This document shows positions 8,110-15,779 of a stretch of DNA of 64,000 nt, in pieces. The position numbers were made by a program, and so were the translations under genes. Position 1 is the first letter of the stretch; the number at the start of each line of letters is the position of its first letter. The notes under the pieces were generated by a model. The model was given only the letters and a program-made list of their open reading frames with translations. It was not told the origin of the DNA and ran no database searches. Source of the stretch: CBDBDZ01 sp965204215. Its GTDB lineage: Bacteria; Pseudomonadota; Gammaproteobacteria; Pseudomonadales; GM7GCV1. The stretch is taken from assembly GCA_965204215.1 (NCBI GenBank), contig CBDBDZ010000013.1, forward strand, positions 1 to 64,000, given 5' to 3'.

Positions 8110-8185
8110 TGGTGCCCAGAGGTGGAATCGAACCACCGACACAAGGATTTTCAGTCCTTTGCTCTACCGACTGAGCTATCTGGGC
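8110..8185 (-). tRNA. tRNA-Phe (GAA)
   Basis: This 76-nt gene has an encoded CCA (TGGT at 8110-8113 on the plus strand), a standard acceptor stem GCCCAGA/TCTGGGC, a T-loop GGTTCGATTCC, and an anticodon loop CTGAAAA giving GAA. It is the chromosomal attachment site of the element to its left: the integrase gene lies just past the tRNA 3' end. The matching second copy of the tRNA 3' end is not in this window. Confidence 0.95.
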
Positions 8186-8217
8186 ACATTTTCAGGTTAG
8201 CTGATACATTGGGCGCG

Positions 8218-8247
8218 TATTAAATCTGTTCAACTTGAGGTAGTCAA
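8218..8247 (-). promoter_or_regulatory. tRNA-Phe promoter
   Basis: On the minus strand, TTGACT (8247-8242) and TTAATA (8223-8218) are 18 bp apart. A CGCGCC discriminator follows, as expected for stringently controlled stable-RNA promoters. The same TTTTACTTGAC context precedes the tRNA-Glu/Gly pair. Confidence 0.65.
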
Positions 8248-8378
8248 GTAAAATGTGTGGGAATTGAGAATTTTAAAATGAAAATTAATTGGTTAATATG
8301 GGGTATAAGTTAAAGTTAAGCAGCATTGCGTGTTACATTGCTGTATGCTGCGCGCCTTATTCCAATATATCTCTTTCA

Positions 8379-10061
8379 ATGTCTACAAACGTAAAAAGCA
8401 GTAGCTTTGCTCAATTTGAGCTTTCAAAACCCATTTTACGAGCGTTATCTGACTCTGGTTACGAGCAACCGACTCCCATTCAATTAGCCTGTATTCCTGA
8501 AATGCTGAAAGGTTTAGACATTGCTGCAACGGCGCAGACGGGAACGGGTAAAACGGCGGCTTTTGCTCTGCCTTTACTGGAACAGTTGGAAGTCAATAAC
8601 AATGCGACACAAGTATTAATTTTGGCGCCAACCAGAGAATTAGCCATTCAAGTGTCAACCGCTCTGCAAACCTATGCCACCTTTATGAAAAGGGTAGCTA
8701 TCTTACCTATCTACGGTGGGCAGGGCATGGACAGTCAATTGCGCCGACTCAAAAGGGGTGCACAAATTGTTGTGGGAACGCCAGGTAGGGTTATGGATCA
8801 TTTGCGCCGTAAAACACTCAAATTACACTCTCTTAAAACTATAGTATTAGATGAGGCTGATGAAATGCTGCGAATGGGCTTTATTGATGACGTGGAGTGG
8901 ATATTGGAATACACTCCTGAAAGCAGGCAAATTGCTTTGTTTTCGGCAACCATGCCAGCCCCTATTAAAAAGATTGCTCAACGTCATTTAAAGCAACCTC
9001 ATCATATTGCAATAAAATCTGCAACTAAAACGGTTTCAGCTATTGACCAATCCTATTGGCTTGCTCAAGGTACCAGTAAGCTGGAAGCATTAAATCGAAT
9101 ATTAGACAGCGAGTCATACGATGGTATTGTTATTTTTGTTCGTACTAAAAATAATACGGTGGAGCTTTCCGATAAATTAATACAGCGAGGGCATAATGCC
9201 GCTGCTATCAATGGTGATATGAATCAATCACTACGTGAAAAAACCATTGATAAATTGCGTAAAGGCAATATTGATATTTTGGTTGCGACTGATGTTGTTG
9301 CTCGCGGTATTGATGTGGCTCGTGTCAGCCATGTGTTTAATTACGATATGCCCTATGATAGTGACGTCTATATTCACCGCATTGGCAGAACCGGCCGTGC
9401 GGGAAGAAGCGGCAAAGCTATTTTATTTGTCGCGCCGCGTGAAAGACATTTATTAAAGGCTATAGAAAAGCATACCAAGCAGTCAATAACACAAATGAGC
9501 CTGCCTTCAAACCAGCAAGTTACTGAAAAACGCATTGATCAGTTTAAAAATACGATTGAGGCATTAATGAAACAGCCAATGGATCAAAAAATTATTGACT
9601 TAGTCATAAGCTTACAACGCGAAACTGAAGCTGATTGGGAACATATAGCTAAGGCCTTAACCATGGCATTGCATCAAAAAAGCCCTATATACCCTTCTAA
9701 AATGGATAAAAAAATCAACCAAAGCGTTTCAAAAATACACAAGCAAGAGCAGACGAAAAAATTTAAACCCTGTGTCAGAGATTTCAAACCTATATTAGAC
9801 CATGATGGCTCAGTGATTGAATCCGAATTATATCGTTTAGCGGTGGGGAATAACCACGGCGTTAAAGCTAGAGATATTGTAGGAGCCATTGCCAATGAAG
9901 CAGATTTATCCAGCAAATTTATTGGACAAATTGTTATTTATGATGATTTTAGTACCGTTAACTTACCAACAGGAATGCCTAAAGACACTTTTCAACATTT
10001 GAAAAAAGTCAGAGTTCGTCAAAAACCACTACAGATAGAAATCTACGAAGAAGGCAAATAG
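8379..10061 (+). CDS. deaD: DEAD-box RNA helicase DeaD/CsdA
   Basis: ATP-dependent RNA helicase of about 560 residues, acting in ribosome assembly and mRNA turnover, especially in the cold. Motifs in order: Q motif GYEQPTPIQ, Walker A AQTGTGKT, PTREL, GTPGRVMDHL, DEAD in VLDEADEML, SAT in LFSATMP, ARGID, and HRIGRTGRAG. The C-terminal ~75 residues (LYRLAVGNNHGVKARDIVGA, then LPTGMPKDTFQHL) form the DbpA-type RNA-binding domain characteristic of DeaD. I place the start at the ATG at 8379 (MSTNVKSSSFAQFELS). A start 30 codons upstream is in frame but adds a hydrophobic stretch absent from the family. The ~190-nt stretch between the tRNA promoter and this start may hold a long 5' leader, as is usual for cold-regulated deaD. 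Confidence 0.93.
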   Translation: MSTNVKSSSFAQFELSKPILRALSDSGYEQPTPIQLACIPEMLKGLDIAATAQTGTGKTAAFALPLLEQLEVNNNATQVLILAPTRELAIQVSTALQTYATFMKRVAILPIYGGQGMDSQLRRLKRGAQIVVGTPGRVMDHLRRKTLKLHSLKTIVLDEADEMLRMGFIDDVEWILEYTPESRQIALFSATMPAPIKKIAQRHLKQPHHIAIKSATKTVSAIDQSYWLAQGTSKLEALNRILDSESYDGIVIFVRTKNNTVELSDKLIQRGHNAAAINGDMNQSLREKTIDKLRKGNIDILVATDVVARGIDVARVSHVFNYDMPYDSDVYIHRIGRTGRAGRSGKAILFVAPRERHLLKAIEKHTKQSITQMSLPSNQQVTEKRIDQFKNTIEALMKQPMDQKIIDLVISLQRETEADWEHIAKALTMALHQKSPIYPSKMDKKINQSVSKIHKQEQTKKFKPCVRDFKPILDHDGSVIESELYRLAVGNNHGVKARDIVGAIANEADLSSKFIGQIVIYDDFSTVNLPTGMPKDTFQHLKKVRVRQKPLQIEIYEEGK

Positions 10062-10081
10062 CAGGTGACAGATTACCTTTA

Positions 10082-10112
10082 TTGCATAATCCGGGATAAT
10101 TTAATTTATAAT
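10082..10112 (+). promoter_or_regulatory. Possible pst operon promoter
   Basis: TTGCAT at 10082-10087 and a perfect TATAAT at 10107-10112 are 19 bp apart, 42 bp ahead of the pstC start. The spacing is longer than ideal, and I see no clear pair of PhoB-box direct repeats (CTGTCAT) at the -35 position. Confidence 0.3.
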
Positions 10113-10153
10113 GACGCTGCGTTTTTTATATAGACTTTTCGTTTAATTATTTT

Positions 10154-11524
10154 GTGTCTTCTTCAGCGTTTTTAGTTGCACTTATTTTAAGTACAGGGCT
10201 AATTTATTATCTTGGAAGACGTAAGGCTTTACTGTGCGCTCGTCAGTTAGGCGGTATTAAAAAGCTAAATTCTTTACCGCAATATTACAGTTATTTGCTT
10301 GTTATGGGGCTACTTATTCCTATTGGCATCTGTTTAGTAATTTGGGTTAGCTTTGAAGATATGGTCATTGTAAATTCAGTTATGGCAGGCTTACCTGAAC
10401 ATCTAAGACCTGCCACACGTGCTGAAGAAAGCTTGTTATTAAACAAATTAATGTACATGAATTTTGCCGACAATCCTGATTATGCGGCATCCGTTGAACG
10501 CTTAAACGCTATGATTACTAATAGCAAACTGTGGATGTACATAACGTCTTTGGCGATGGGTTGGTTCACAGGTTTACTATTGCTATGGCGCTTACACAAT
10601 TTTGCCAACGTGCGGATAATGGTTGAAAAGGTTATCCGCGCCCTTTTATTTACCAGTTCTCTAATCGCTATTTTTACTACCATTGGTATTGTATTATCAG
10701 TGCTGTTTGAGTCAATTCGTTTTTTTAATTTAATACCCATTTGGGAATTTTTATTTGGCACTCACTGGAGTCCCCAAAGTTCTATTCGAAGTGACCAGGT
10801 TGCTTCCTCTGGAAGCTTTGGTTCTATTCCTTTATTTGTCGGTACATTACAGATTTCTTTTCTGGCGATGCTGGTTGCTGTGCCTGTTGGATTAATGTCC
10901 GCTATTTATTTATCAGAATATGCCAATAAGAAAACACGAGATATTTTAAAGCCATTACTGGAAATCCTGGCAGGTATTCCCACTGTTGTCTATGGTTTTT
11001 TTGCCGCTTTATTTTTAGGGCCAAAACTCAGGCAGTTTTTTGAACAACTAGGCTTTGCAGCTTCTTCTGAAAGCGTATTAGCTGCAGGTTTGGTGATGGG
11101 GCTAATGATCATTCCTTTCATTTCGTCATTGTCAGATGATGTCATCAACGCTGTACCACAAACTATGCGCGATGGCTCTTTCGCACTGGGAGCTACTCCT
11201 TCTGAAACCATTAAAAAGGTGGTGATTCCTGCTGCATTACCAGGTATTGTCAGCAGTATTTTATTGGCGTTTTCGAGAGCCATTGGCGAAACTATGATTG
11301 TAGTAATGGCGGCAGGGCTGGCAGCGAATTTAACTATGAATCCGATGGAGTCGGTTACTACGGTCACTGTGCAAATTGTGACGTTGTTGGTTGGCGACCA
11401 AGAATTTGACAGTGCCAAAACCCTGGCATCTTTTGCACTGGGACTGGTTTTATTTTTTGTGACGCTGACTTTAAATATTATCGCTCTGCACGTGGTTAAA
11501 CGCTATCGGGAGCAGTATGAATAA
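10154..11524 (+). CDS. pstC: Phosphate ABC transporter permease PstC
   Basis: Inner-membrane permease of 456 residues in the high-affinity phosphate uptake system. The N-terminal ~200 residues hold three membrane segments and a periplasmic loop not present in the short E. coli form (about 319 residues); this long PstC type is common in marine gammaproteobacteria. The C-terminal part is the ABC permease core, with the EAA loop as ALGATPSETIKKVVIPAALP around 345. The start is GTG at 10154. The gene overlaps pstA by 8 bp, so the two subunits are translationally coupled. No pstS for the periplasmic binding protein is nearby. Confidence 0.9.
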   Translation: MSSSAFLVALILSTGLIYYLGRRKALLCARQLGGIKKLNSLPQYYSYLLVMGLLIPIGICLVIWVSFEDMVIVNSVMAGLPEHLRPATRAEESLLLNKLMYMNFADNPDYAASVERLNAMITNSKLWMYITSLAMGWFTGLLLLWRLHNFANVRIMVEKVIRALLFTSSLIAIFTTIGIVLSVLFESIRFFNLIPIWEFLFGTHWSPQSSIRSDQVASSGSFGSIPLFVGTLQISFLAMLVAVPVGLMSAIYLSEYANKKTRDILKPLLEILAGIPTVVYGFFAALFLGPKLRQFFEQLGFAASSESVLAAGLVMGLMIIPFISSLSDDVINAVPQTMRDGSFALGATPSETIKKVVIPAALPGIVSSILLAFSRAIGETMIVVMAAGLAANLTMNPMESVTTVTVQIVTLLVGDQEFDSAKTLASFALGLVLFFVTLTLNIIALHVVKRYREQYE

Positions 11525-12776
11525 ATCCAGTTCAACCCTAGACATTATTGAATCATCATTGCAAAAACGCTACAGAGCCGAGCGTCGATTTGTATGGTTT
11601 GGACGCATAACAATCATTATTGGTGTACTGGCTCTGGTCGGTCTGTTCACTAGCATCATTGGCACGGGTTATAAAGCTTTTATTAAAACCGAACTTTTGT
11701 TAATCATTGATTCGACATTAATTGAAGCCAATTCCCGAGAAGATGGAAGCATTAATTTTGATGCTTTATTTAAAAAATCGGTTTATAGTAATAATCCTGC
11801 TGTAAAAAAACGCTCAGCCAAAAAAGTACTTCGCCAATTGTATAGCAGTGCTGCACCTTTTGAATTGAAACATTATTTCAAGCAAAATCCCAAACGATTA
11901 AATCAAGACACAATAGCTATTTGGCTCACCGCAGACGATAAAATTGATAATTATGTAAAAAATGGCTATGACCAGGAAAGTAGCAATCTCAAAGAGTCGG
12001 CTGTTAATTTTATAGAATTTTATCGAAAGCAGAGTCAAGTTAGAACTGTATTTAATTCCACGTTTTTTACATCGGGTGATTCCCGAGACCCGGAACAAGC
12101 TGGTATTTGGGGAGCTTTAGCAGGGACGCTCTTAACTTTGTTAGTGACTTTGTTTTTATCTTTTCCCATTGGAGTAGCCGCTGCCATTTATCTTGAAGAA
12201 TATGCCGTGAAGAATCGCATTACCAATATTATTGAAGTTAATATTAATAATTTAGCCGCGGTGCCTTCCATTATTGTTGGTTTATTAGGCTTGGCTGTGT
12301 TTATTAACTTTTTTGGATTACCGCGTTCTACGCCTTTGGTTGGCGGTTTGGTTCTGACATTAATGACACTACCTACTATTATTATTGCATCCAGAGCCGC
12401 GTTGCAATCTATTCCCCCATCTATTAAGGAAGCAGCGCTGGGGATAGGTGCATCACACACTCAAATGGTGTTTCATCATTTATTTCCTATTGCACTACCT
12501 GGTATGTTAACGGGTTCAATCATTGGCATGGCCCGTGCTTTGGGGGAAACAGCACCTTTATTAATGATAGGTATGGTCGCTTTTATTGTTGATATTCCAA
12601 CAGCTTTGACTGAGACTGCCACCGTTTTACCCGTACAGATTTATTTATGGGCGGATAGTCCAGAACGTGCTTTTGTTGAAAAAACGTCAGCTGCAATTAT
12701 CGTTTTATTAACATTTTTAATTACAATGAATTCCTTTGCAGTAGTGCTACGCAAAAAATTAGAGCGCCGTTGGTAA
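11517..12776 (+). CDS. pstA: Phosphate ABC transporter permease PstA
   Basis: Second membrane subunit of the phosphate importer, 419 residues, of the long type. After a first membrane segment (about residues 30-52) comes a ~140-residue soluble DUF3333-like extension, then the ABC permease domain with the EAA-like motif ALGIGASHTQMVFHHLFPIA near 312. It pairs with PstC to form the channel. The start overlaps the pstC stop. pstB follows after 33 bp, with no sign of a terminator between them. Confidence 0.9.
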   Translation: MNKSSSTLDIIESSLQKRYRAERRFVWFGRITIIIGVLALVGLFTSIIGTGYKAFIKTELLLIIDSTLIEANSREDGSINFDALFKKSVYSNNPAVKKRSAKKVLRQLYSSAAPFELKHYFKQNPKRLNQDTIAIWLTADDKIDNYVKNGYDQESSNLKESAVNFIEFYRKQSQVRTVFNSTFFTSGDSRDPEQAGIWGALAGTLLTLLVTLFLSFPIGVAAAIYLEEYAVKNRITNIIEVNINNLAAVPSIIVGLLGLAVFINFFGLPRSTPLVGGLVLTLMTLPTIIIASRAALQSIPPSIKEAALGIGASHTQMVFHHLFPIALPGMLTGSIIGMARALGETAPLLMIGMVAFIVDIPTALTETATVLPVQIYLWADSPERAFVEKTSAAIIVLLTFLITMNSFAVVLRKKLERRW

Positions 12777-12809
12777 TAGCCTTTACATCTGATAGAACAT
12801 AGAAACAAC

Positions 12810-13628
12810 ATGCTAAATCAAGACCCATTTAACGATGATAACTTTCAAACCGTAGGGCAGGTTCGCACTGAAAATCCTAAAATAGCCATTAATGGCGTCA
12901 ATGTTTTTTATGGTGATAAACAGGCCATCCACAACGCCAGTTTGGATATTGCCAGCAATCAGATTATTGCTATGATTGGCCCCTCAGGCTGTGGAAAATC
13001 AACTTTTTTGCGTTGCTTAAACCGCATGAATGATACCATTGACATCTGCCGGGTTGAAGGTGAAATAAAATTGGAAAATGCTGATATTAACCGCAGCGAC
13101 TACGACCCTGTTAAACTGAGAGTGAGAGTGGGTATGGTTTTTCAAAAACCTAATCCTTTTCCTAAAAGTATTTACGATAATGTCGCCTATGGGCCAAAAA
13201 TTCACGGTTTGGCAGAAAACAGTTCTGACCTGGATGAAATTGTGGAAAGTAGCCTACAACGAGCAGGGCTTTGGAATGAAGTGAAAGACAGGTTACAGCA
13301 GCCGGGTACAGGCTTATCGGGTGGGCAGCAACAGCGGCTTTGTATTGCCAGAACGATTGCCATTAACCCCGAAGTTATTTTAATGGATGAGCCTTGTTCG
13401 GCGCTTGATCCCATTGCCACCGCGCGTATTGAGGAGCTTATGGCTGAATTGAGCCAGAATTTCACTATCGTGATTGTCACACACTCTATGCAGCAAGCCG
13501 CTAGAGTGTCTTCAAGAGTGGCTTATTTTCACTTAGGGAAACTCATTGAAGTTAACCCTACTCAAGTTGTTTTTACTGCGCCGCATCACAGCTTGACCGA
13601 GCAATACATTACTGGTCGTTTTGGCTAG
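12810..13628 (+). CDS. pstB: Phosphate ABC transporter ATPase PstB
   Basis: ATPase subunit of 272 residues that powers phosphate import through PstCA. Walker A is GPSGCGKST at about 57-65, the Q-loop lies in VGMVFQKPNPFPKSI, the ABC signature is LSGGQQQRLCIAR, Walker B is VILMDEPCSALDP, and the switch histidine is in VIVTHSMQQA. Length and motifs are typical. The 15 or so N-terminal residues before the ABC fold are poorly conserved. The neighbours pstA and phoU confirm the assignment. Confidence 0.96.
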   Translation: MLNQDPFNDDNFQTVGQVRTENPKIAINGVNVFYGDKQAIHNASLDIASNQIIAMIGPSGCGKSTFLRCLNRMNDTIDICRVEGEIKLENADINRSDYDPVKLRVRVGMVFQKPNPFPKSIYDNVAYGPKIHGLAENSSDLDEIVESSLQRAGLWNEVKDRLQQPGTGLSGGQQQRLCIARTIAINPEVILMDEPCSALDPIATARIEELMAELSQNFTIVIVTHSMQQAARVSSRVAYFHLGKLIEVNPTQVVFTAPHHSLTEQYITGRFG

Positions 13629-13656
13629 ATTTTATTTTAACTCAATGAGGTGTAAC

Positions 13657-13686
13657 ATGAACCTATATACTTTGAGGTCAAACTAA
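13657..13686 (+). CDS. Nine-codon leader ORF ahead of phoU
   Basis: ATG at 13657, nine codons (MNLYTLRSN), then TAA overlapping the phoU ATG as TAATG. A good ribosome-binding site GAGGTG lies 7 bp upstream, and a second GAGG inside the mini-ORF serves phoU. The arrangement could couple or throttle phoU translation, or it may be a chance duplication of the leader. No conservation can be judged here. Confidence 0.3.
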   Translation: MNLYTLRSN

Positions 13687-14390
13687 TGGAAAACCATATT
13701 AACCAAAAATACGATGAAGATTTAAGTGAATTGGTTAACGGTTTTTTAAGAGTTGCAGGTTTGGTGGAAAACCAGTTAGAAGCTGTACGCTTACTTATTG
13801 ATACAGAACAGTCCACCCATTTTGATATTATTAAGCGAAATGAAAAGACCATTGACGAGCAAGAAATTGAATTGGATAGAAAATGTGCGAATATTATTGC
13901 GCTCAGACAACCTACTGCATCCGATTTACGCTTAATTCTAGCCATCTCTCGTTCTATACGTGATTTAGAACGTATGAGTGACGAACTGGATCAAGTGGCG
14001 GAGTTAATGATGTCTATCTTTGAAAAGACCAAAGAGCGTTTTGGCTCACAATCTTTGGTCCGCTTTACCGAACATATTTCGGAAGCGTTGACCGATGTGT
14101 TGGAATCTTTCAGTCGGTTTGATTTAGCAACGTCCATGCAATATTCACGTATGGATAAAAAAATCAACGCGGAATTTCAAAGCACAACGCGCGAAATGAT
14201 TACCTATATGATTGAAGATCCCAGAAATATTTCTGATGTACTCAACGTACTCTGGGCTATACGTTCACTGGAACGAGTGGCTGATCATGTTAGCAATATT
14301 GCAGAACAATTAATTTATTCTGCCAAAGGTTTAGATGTACGGCATTTAACCAAAAAGCAAATGCAACAATTATTAGATGATAGCCAATAG
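13686..14390 (+). CDS. phoU: Phosphate transport regulator PhoU
   Basis: Soluble all-helical protein of 234 residues made of two PhoU repeats, each with the metal-binding E/DxxxD pattern (RNEKTIDEQEIELD near 52-65, then SRSIRDLERMSDELDQVAEL near 87-106, and a second RSLERVADHVSNIAEQ near 193). It links the Pst transporter to the PhoR sensor and limits phosphate uptake when phosphate is plentiful. It closes the pstCAB-phoU operon. phoB and phoR are not in this window, so its signalling partner must be elsewhere. Confidence 0.94.
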   Translation: MENHINQKYDEDLSELVNGFLRVAGLVENQLEAVRLLIDTEQSTHFDIIKRNEKTIDEQEIELDRKCANIIALRQPTASDLRLILAISRSIRDLERMSDELDQVAELMMSIFEKTKERFGSQSLVRFTEHISEALTDVLESFSRFDLATSMQYSRMDKKINAEFQSTTREMITYMIEDPRNISDVLNVLWAIRSLERVADHVSNIAEQLIYSAKGLDVRHLTKKQMQQLLDDSQ

Positions 14391-14397
14391 ACACTCT

Positions 14398-14548
14398 GAG
14401 ACCTTTGCAATAAAAAAGATTTTGCCCTCAGACAAGGCATTTTCGCGCGCAAAAGCGGAGTTTACTGGGAGTTTACTGATGGTAAATGAGTAGTTGAGCA
14501 CAAAAATAACGCAGTATGAGTGTAAAAGAATTTTATTGCAAAAATCTC
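14398..14548. mobile_element. Miniature palindromic element, family A, copy 1
   Basis: The 151-bp non-coding element has terminal inverted repeats GAGACCTTTGCAATAAAA / TTTTATTGCAAAAATCTC and a perfect 5-bp target duplication ACTCT (14393-14397 and 14549-14553). A second copy in opposite orientation lies at 35811-35929. No coding frame is seen, so this is a MITE mobilised in trans. It ends 14 bp before the zapE start codon and lies 8 bp after the phoU stop. It therefore probably contributes the 5' leader of zapE and may block read-through from pst. Confidence 0.85.
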
Positions 14549-14562
14549 ACTCTTTATAATTG

Positions 14563-15615
14563 ATGACCCCGCTTACACAATATCGACTAGATGTTGCAAA
14601 CAATGGGTTTGAATATGACTCCAAGCAAGAGGCTGCTGCTTTAGAATTAGAGCGCGTTTATTTGGAACTTATCAATCAAACCAAAGATAAAGGTTGGTTC
14701 AAAAAAAAAGTCTCTTCACCTAAAGGGTTATATTTATATGGTGGTGTAGGGTGCGGCAAAACCTATTTAATGGACCTGTTTTTTAATACGCTACCGTTTG
14801 CAAAAAAAAGGCGGATGCACTTTTACCATTTGATGCGCTATGTTCATGAGCAACTGGAGCATCATAAAGGTAAAAAAAATCCTTTAGATATTGTAGCCAA
14901 AACGCTGTCTAAAGATTGTCGTATTTTATGCCTTGATGAATTTTTTGTAACCGATATTGGCGATGCTATGATATTGGCCAATCTTATCAAAGCACTCTTT
15001 AACTATCAGGTTTGCCTGGTTTGCACATCCAATATCGACCCCGACAACCTCTACCAAAATGGGTTACAGCGCCAACAATTTATTCCCGCCATTAACTTAA
15101 TCAAACAACACCTCGTTAGCCACTGCCTGGATAGTGAAACAGATTATCGTCTGCGCAAACTAAAAAATGTCAACCGTTATTTTGAAGGCGATAACGCCGA
15201 TGCCATGTTGAGCGACATCATTCAACAACTTTTTAATTTGAGATTAAAGCCTGCAACCATCATCATTAACAAACGCGATATACTAATCAAAAGTGCAACC
15301 AATAATGCGCTTTGGATAGACTTTTACAATCTTTGCGACGGGCCACGCAGTACCCAAGATTACATTGATATCGCCCATTTGTACAAAACAATAGCAGTGA
15401 GCCATGTCCCCCAGTTTCATAATACTGATGATTTAGCCAGACGCTTTATTGGCTTTGTTGATGAGTGTTATGATCATCGCATTATGTTATTTATTTCATC
15501 TCCTGTAAGCTTGTCTGACCTGTACACAAAAGGTCGCTTAAACTTTGAATTTGAACGCACACAAAGTCGATTAATAGAAATGCAATCTCAGGAATATCCA
15601 TCGCAATCTCGCTAA
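14563..15615 (+). CDS. zapE: Cell division AFG1-like ATPase ZapE
   Basis: AFG1/ZapE-family P-loop ATPase of 350 residues. Walker A is GGVGCGKTYLMD near 65 and Walker B is ILCLDEFFVTDIGDA near 125, with the family motif CTSNIDPDNLYQNGLQR and a C-terminal ARRFIGFVDECYD. In E. coli ZapE binds FtsZ and is needed for division under low oxygen or heat. The ATG at 14563 is chosen; a TTG one codon earlier is in frame but less likely. The gene is monocistronic here, with a family A miniature element immediately upstream and a broken repeat downstream. Confidence 0.92.
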   Translation: MTPLTQYRLDVANNGFEYDSKQEAAALELERVYLELINQTKDKGWFKKKVSSPKGLYLYGGVGCGKTYLMDLFFNTLPFAKKRRMHFYHLMRYVHEQLEHHKGKKNPLDIVAKTLSKDCRILCLDEFFVTDIGDAMILANLIKALFNYQVCLVCTSNIDPDNLYQNGLQRQQFIPAINLIKQHLVSHCLDSETDYRLRKLKNVNRYFEGDNADAMLSDIIQQLFNLRLKPATIIINKRDILIKSATNNALWIDFYNLCDGPRSTQDYIDIAHLYKTIAVSHVPQFHNTDDLARRFIGFVDECYDHRIMLFISSPVSLSDLYTKGRLNFEFERTQSRLIEMQSQEYPSQSR

Positions 15616-15660
15616 ATCAATGGTCTTTCGTTTCAAGTGCAGTAATAAAGCACTCTTAAT

Positions 15661-15779
15661 CCTAGATTTTGCAGTTGAACGCTAATTTCACTTCTAAGAG
15701 TTTGAATGTTATTGATAAACGCTTATTCTTCGATTCACTTCATAAGTGAATTACAAACCGCTACCTGGCTTTACAGCCC
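15661..15779. mobile_element. Miniature element, family C, left part only
   Basis: This stretch starts with the CCTAGATT terminus and matches the first ~120 bp of the complete family C copy at 41367-41606, with a few substitutions. It stops exactly where the IS1634 element begins. The right half is not found beyond that IS, so it was lost by deletion. Together with the IS left end it accounts for most of the 302-bp gap between zapE and the transposase. The remainder (15616-15660) holds a weak AGTGC/GCACT hairpin. Confidence 0.75.

Noticed and set aside
8289..8378. Upstream extension of deaD by 30 codons
   Set aside because: The added residues are hydrophobic and Cys-rich and do not match the family start; the ATG at 8379 gives the usual N-terminus.
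10062..10153. PhoB box upstream of pstC
   Set aside because: Only a partial TGACAG is seen; no pair of CTGTCAT-like repeats with 11-bp spacing.
10990..11418. Long minus-strand ORF opposite pstC
   Set aside because: It is a mirror of a conserved membrane protein gene, with no ribosome-binding site or recognisable product.
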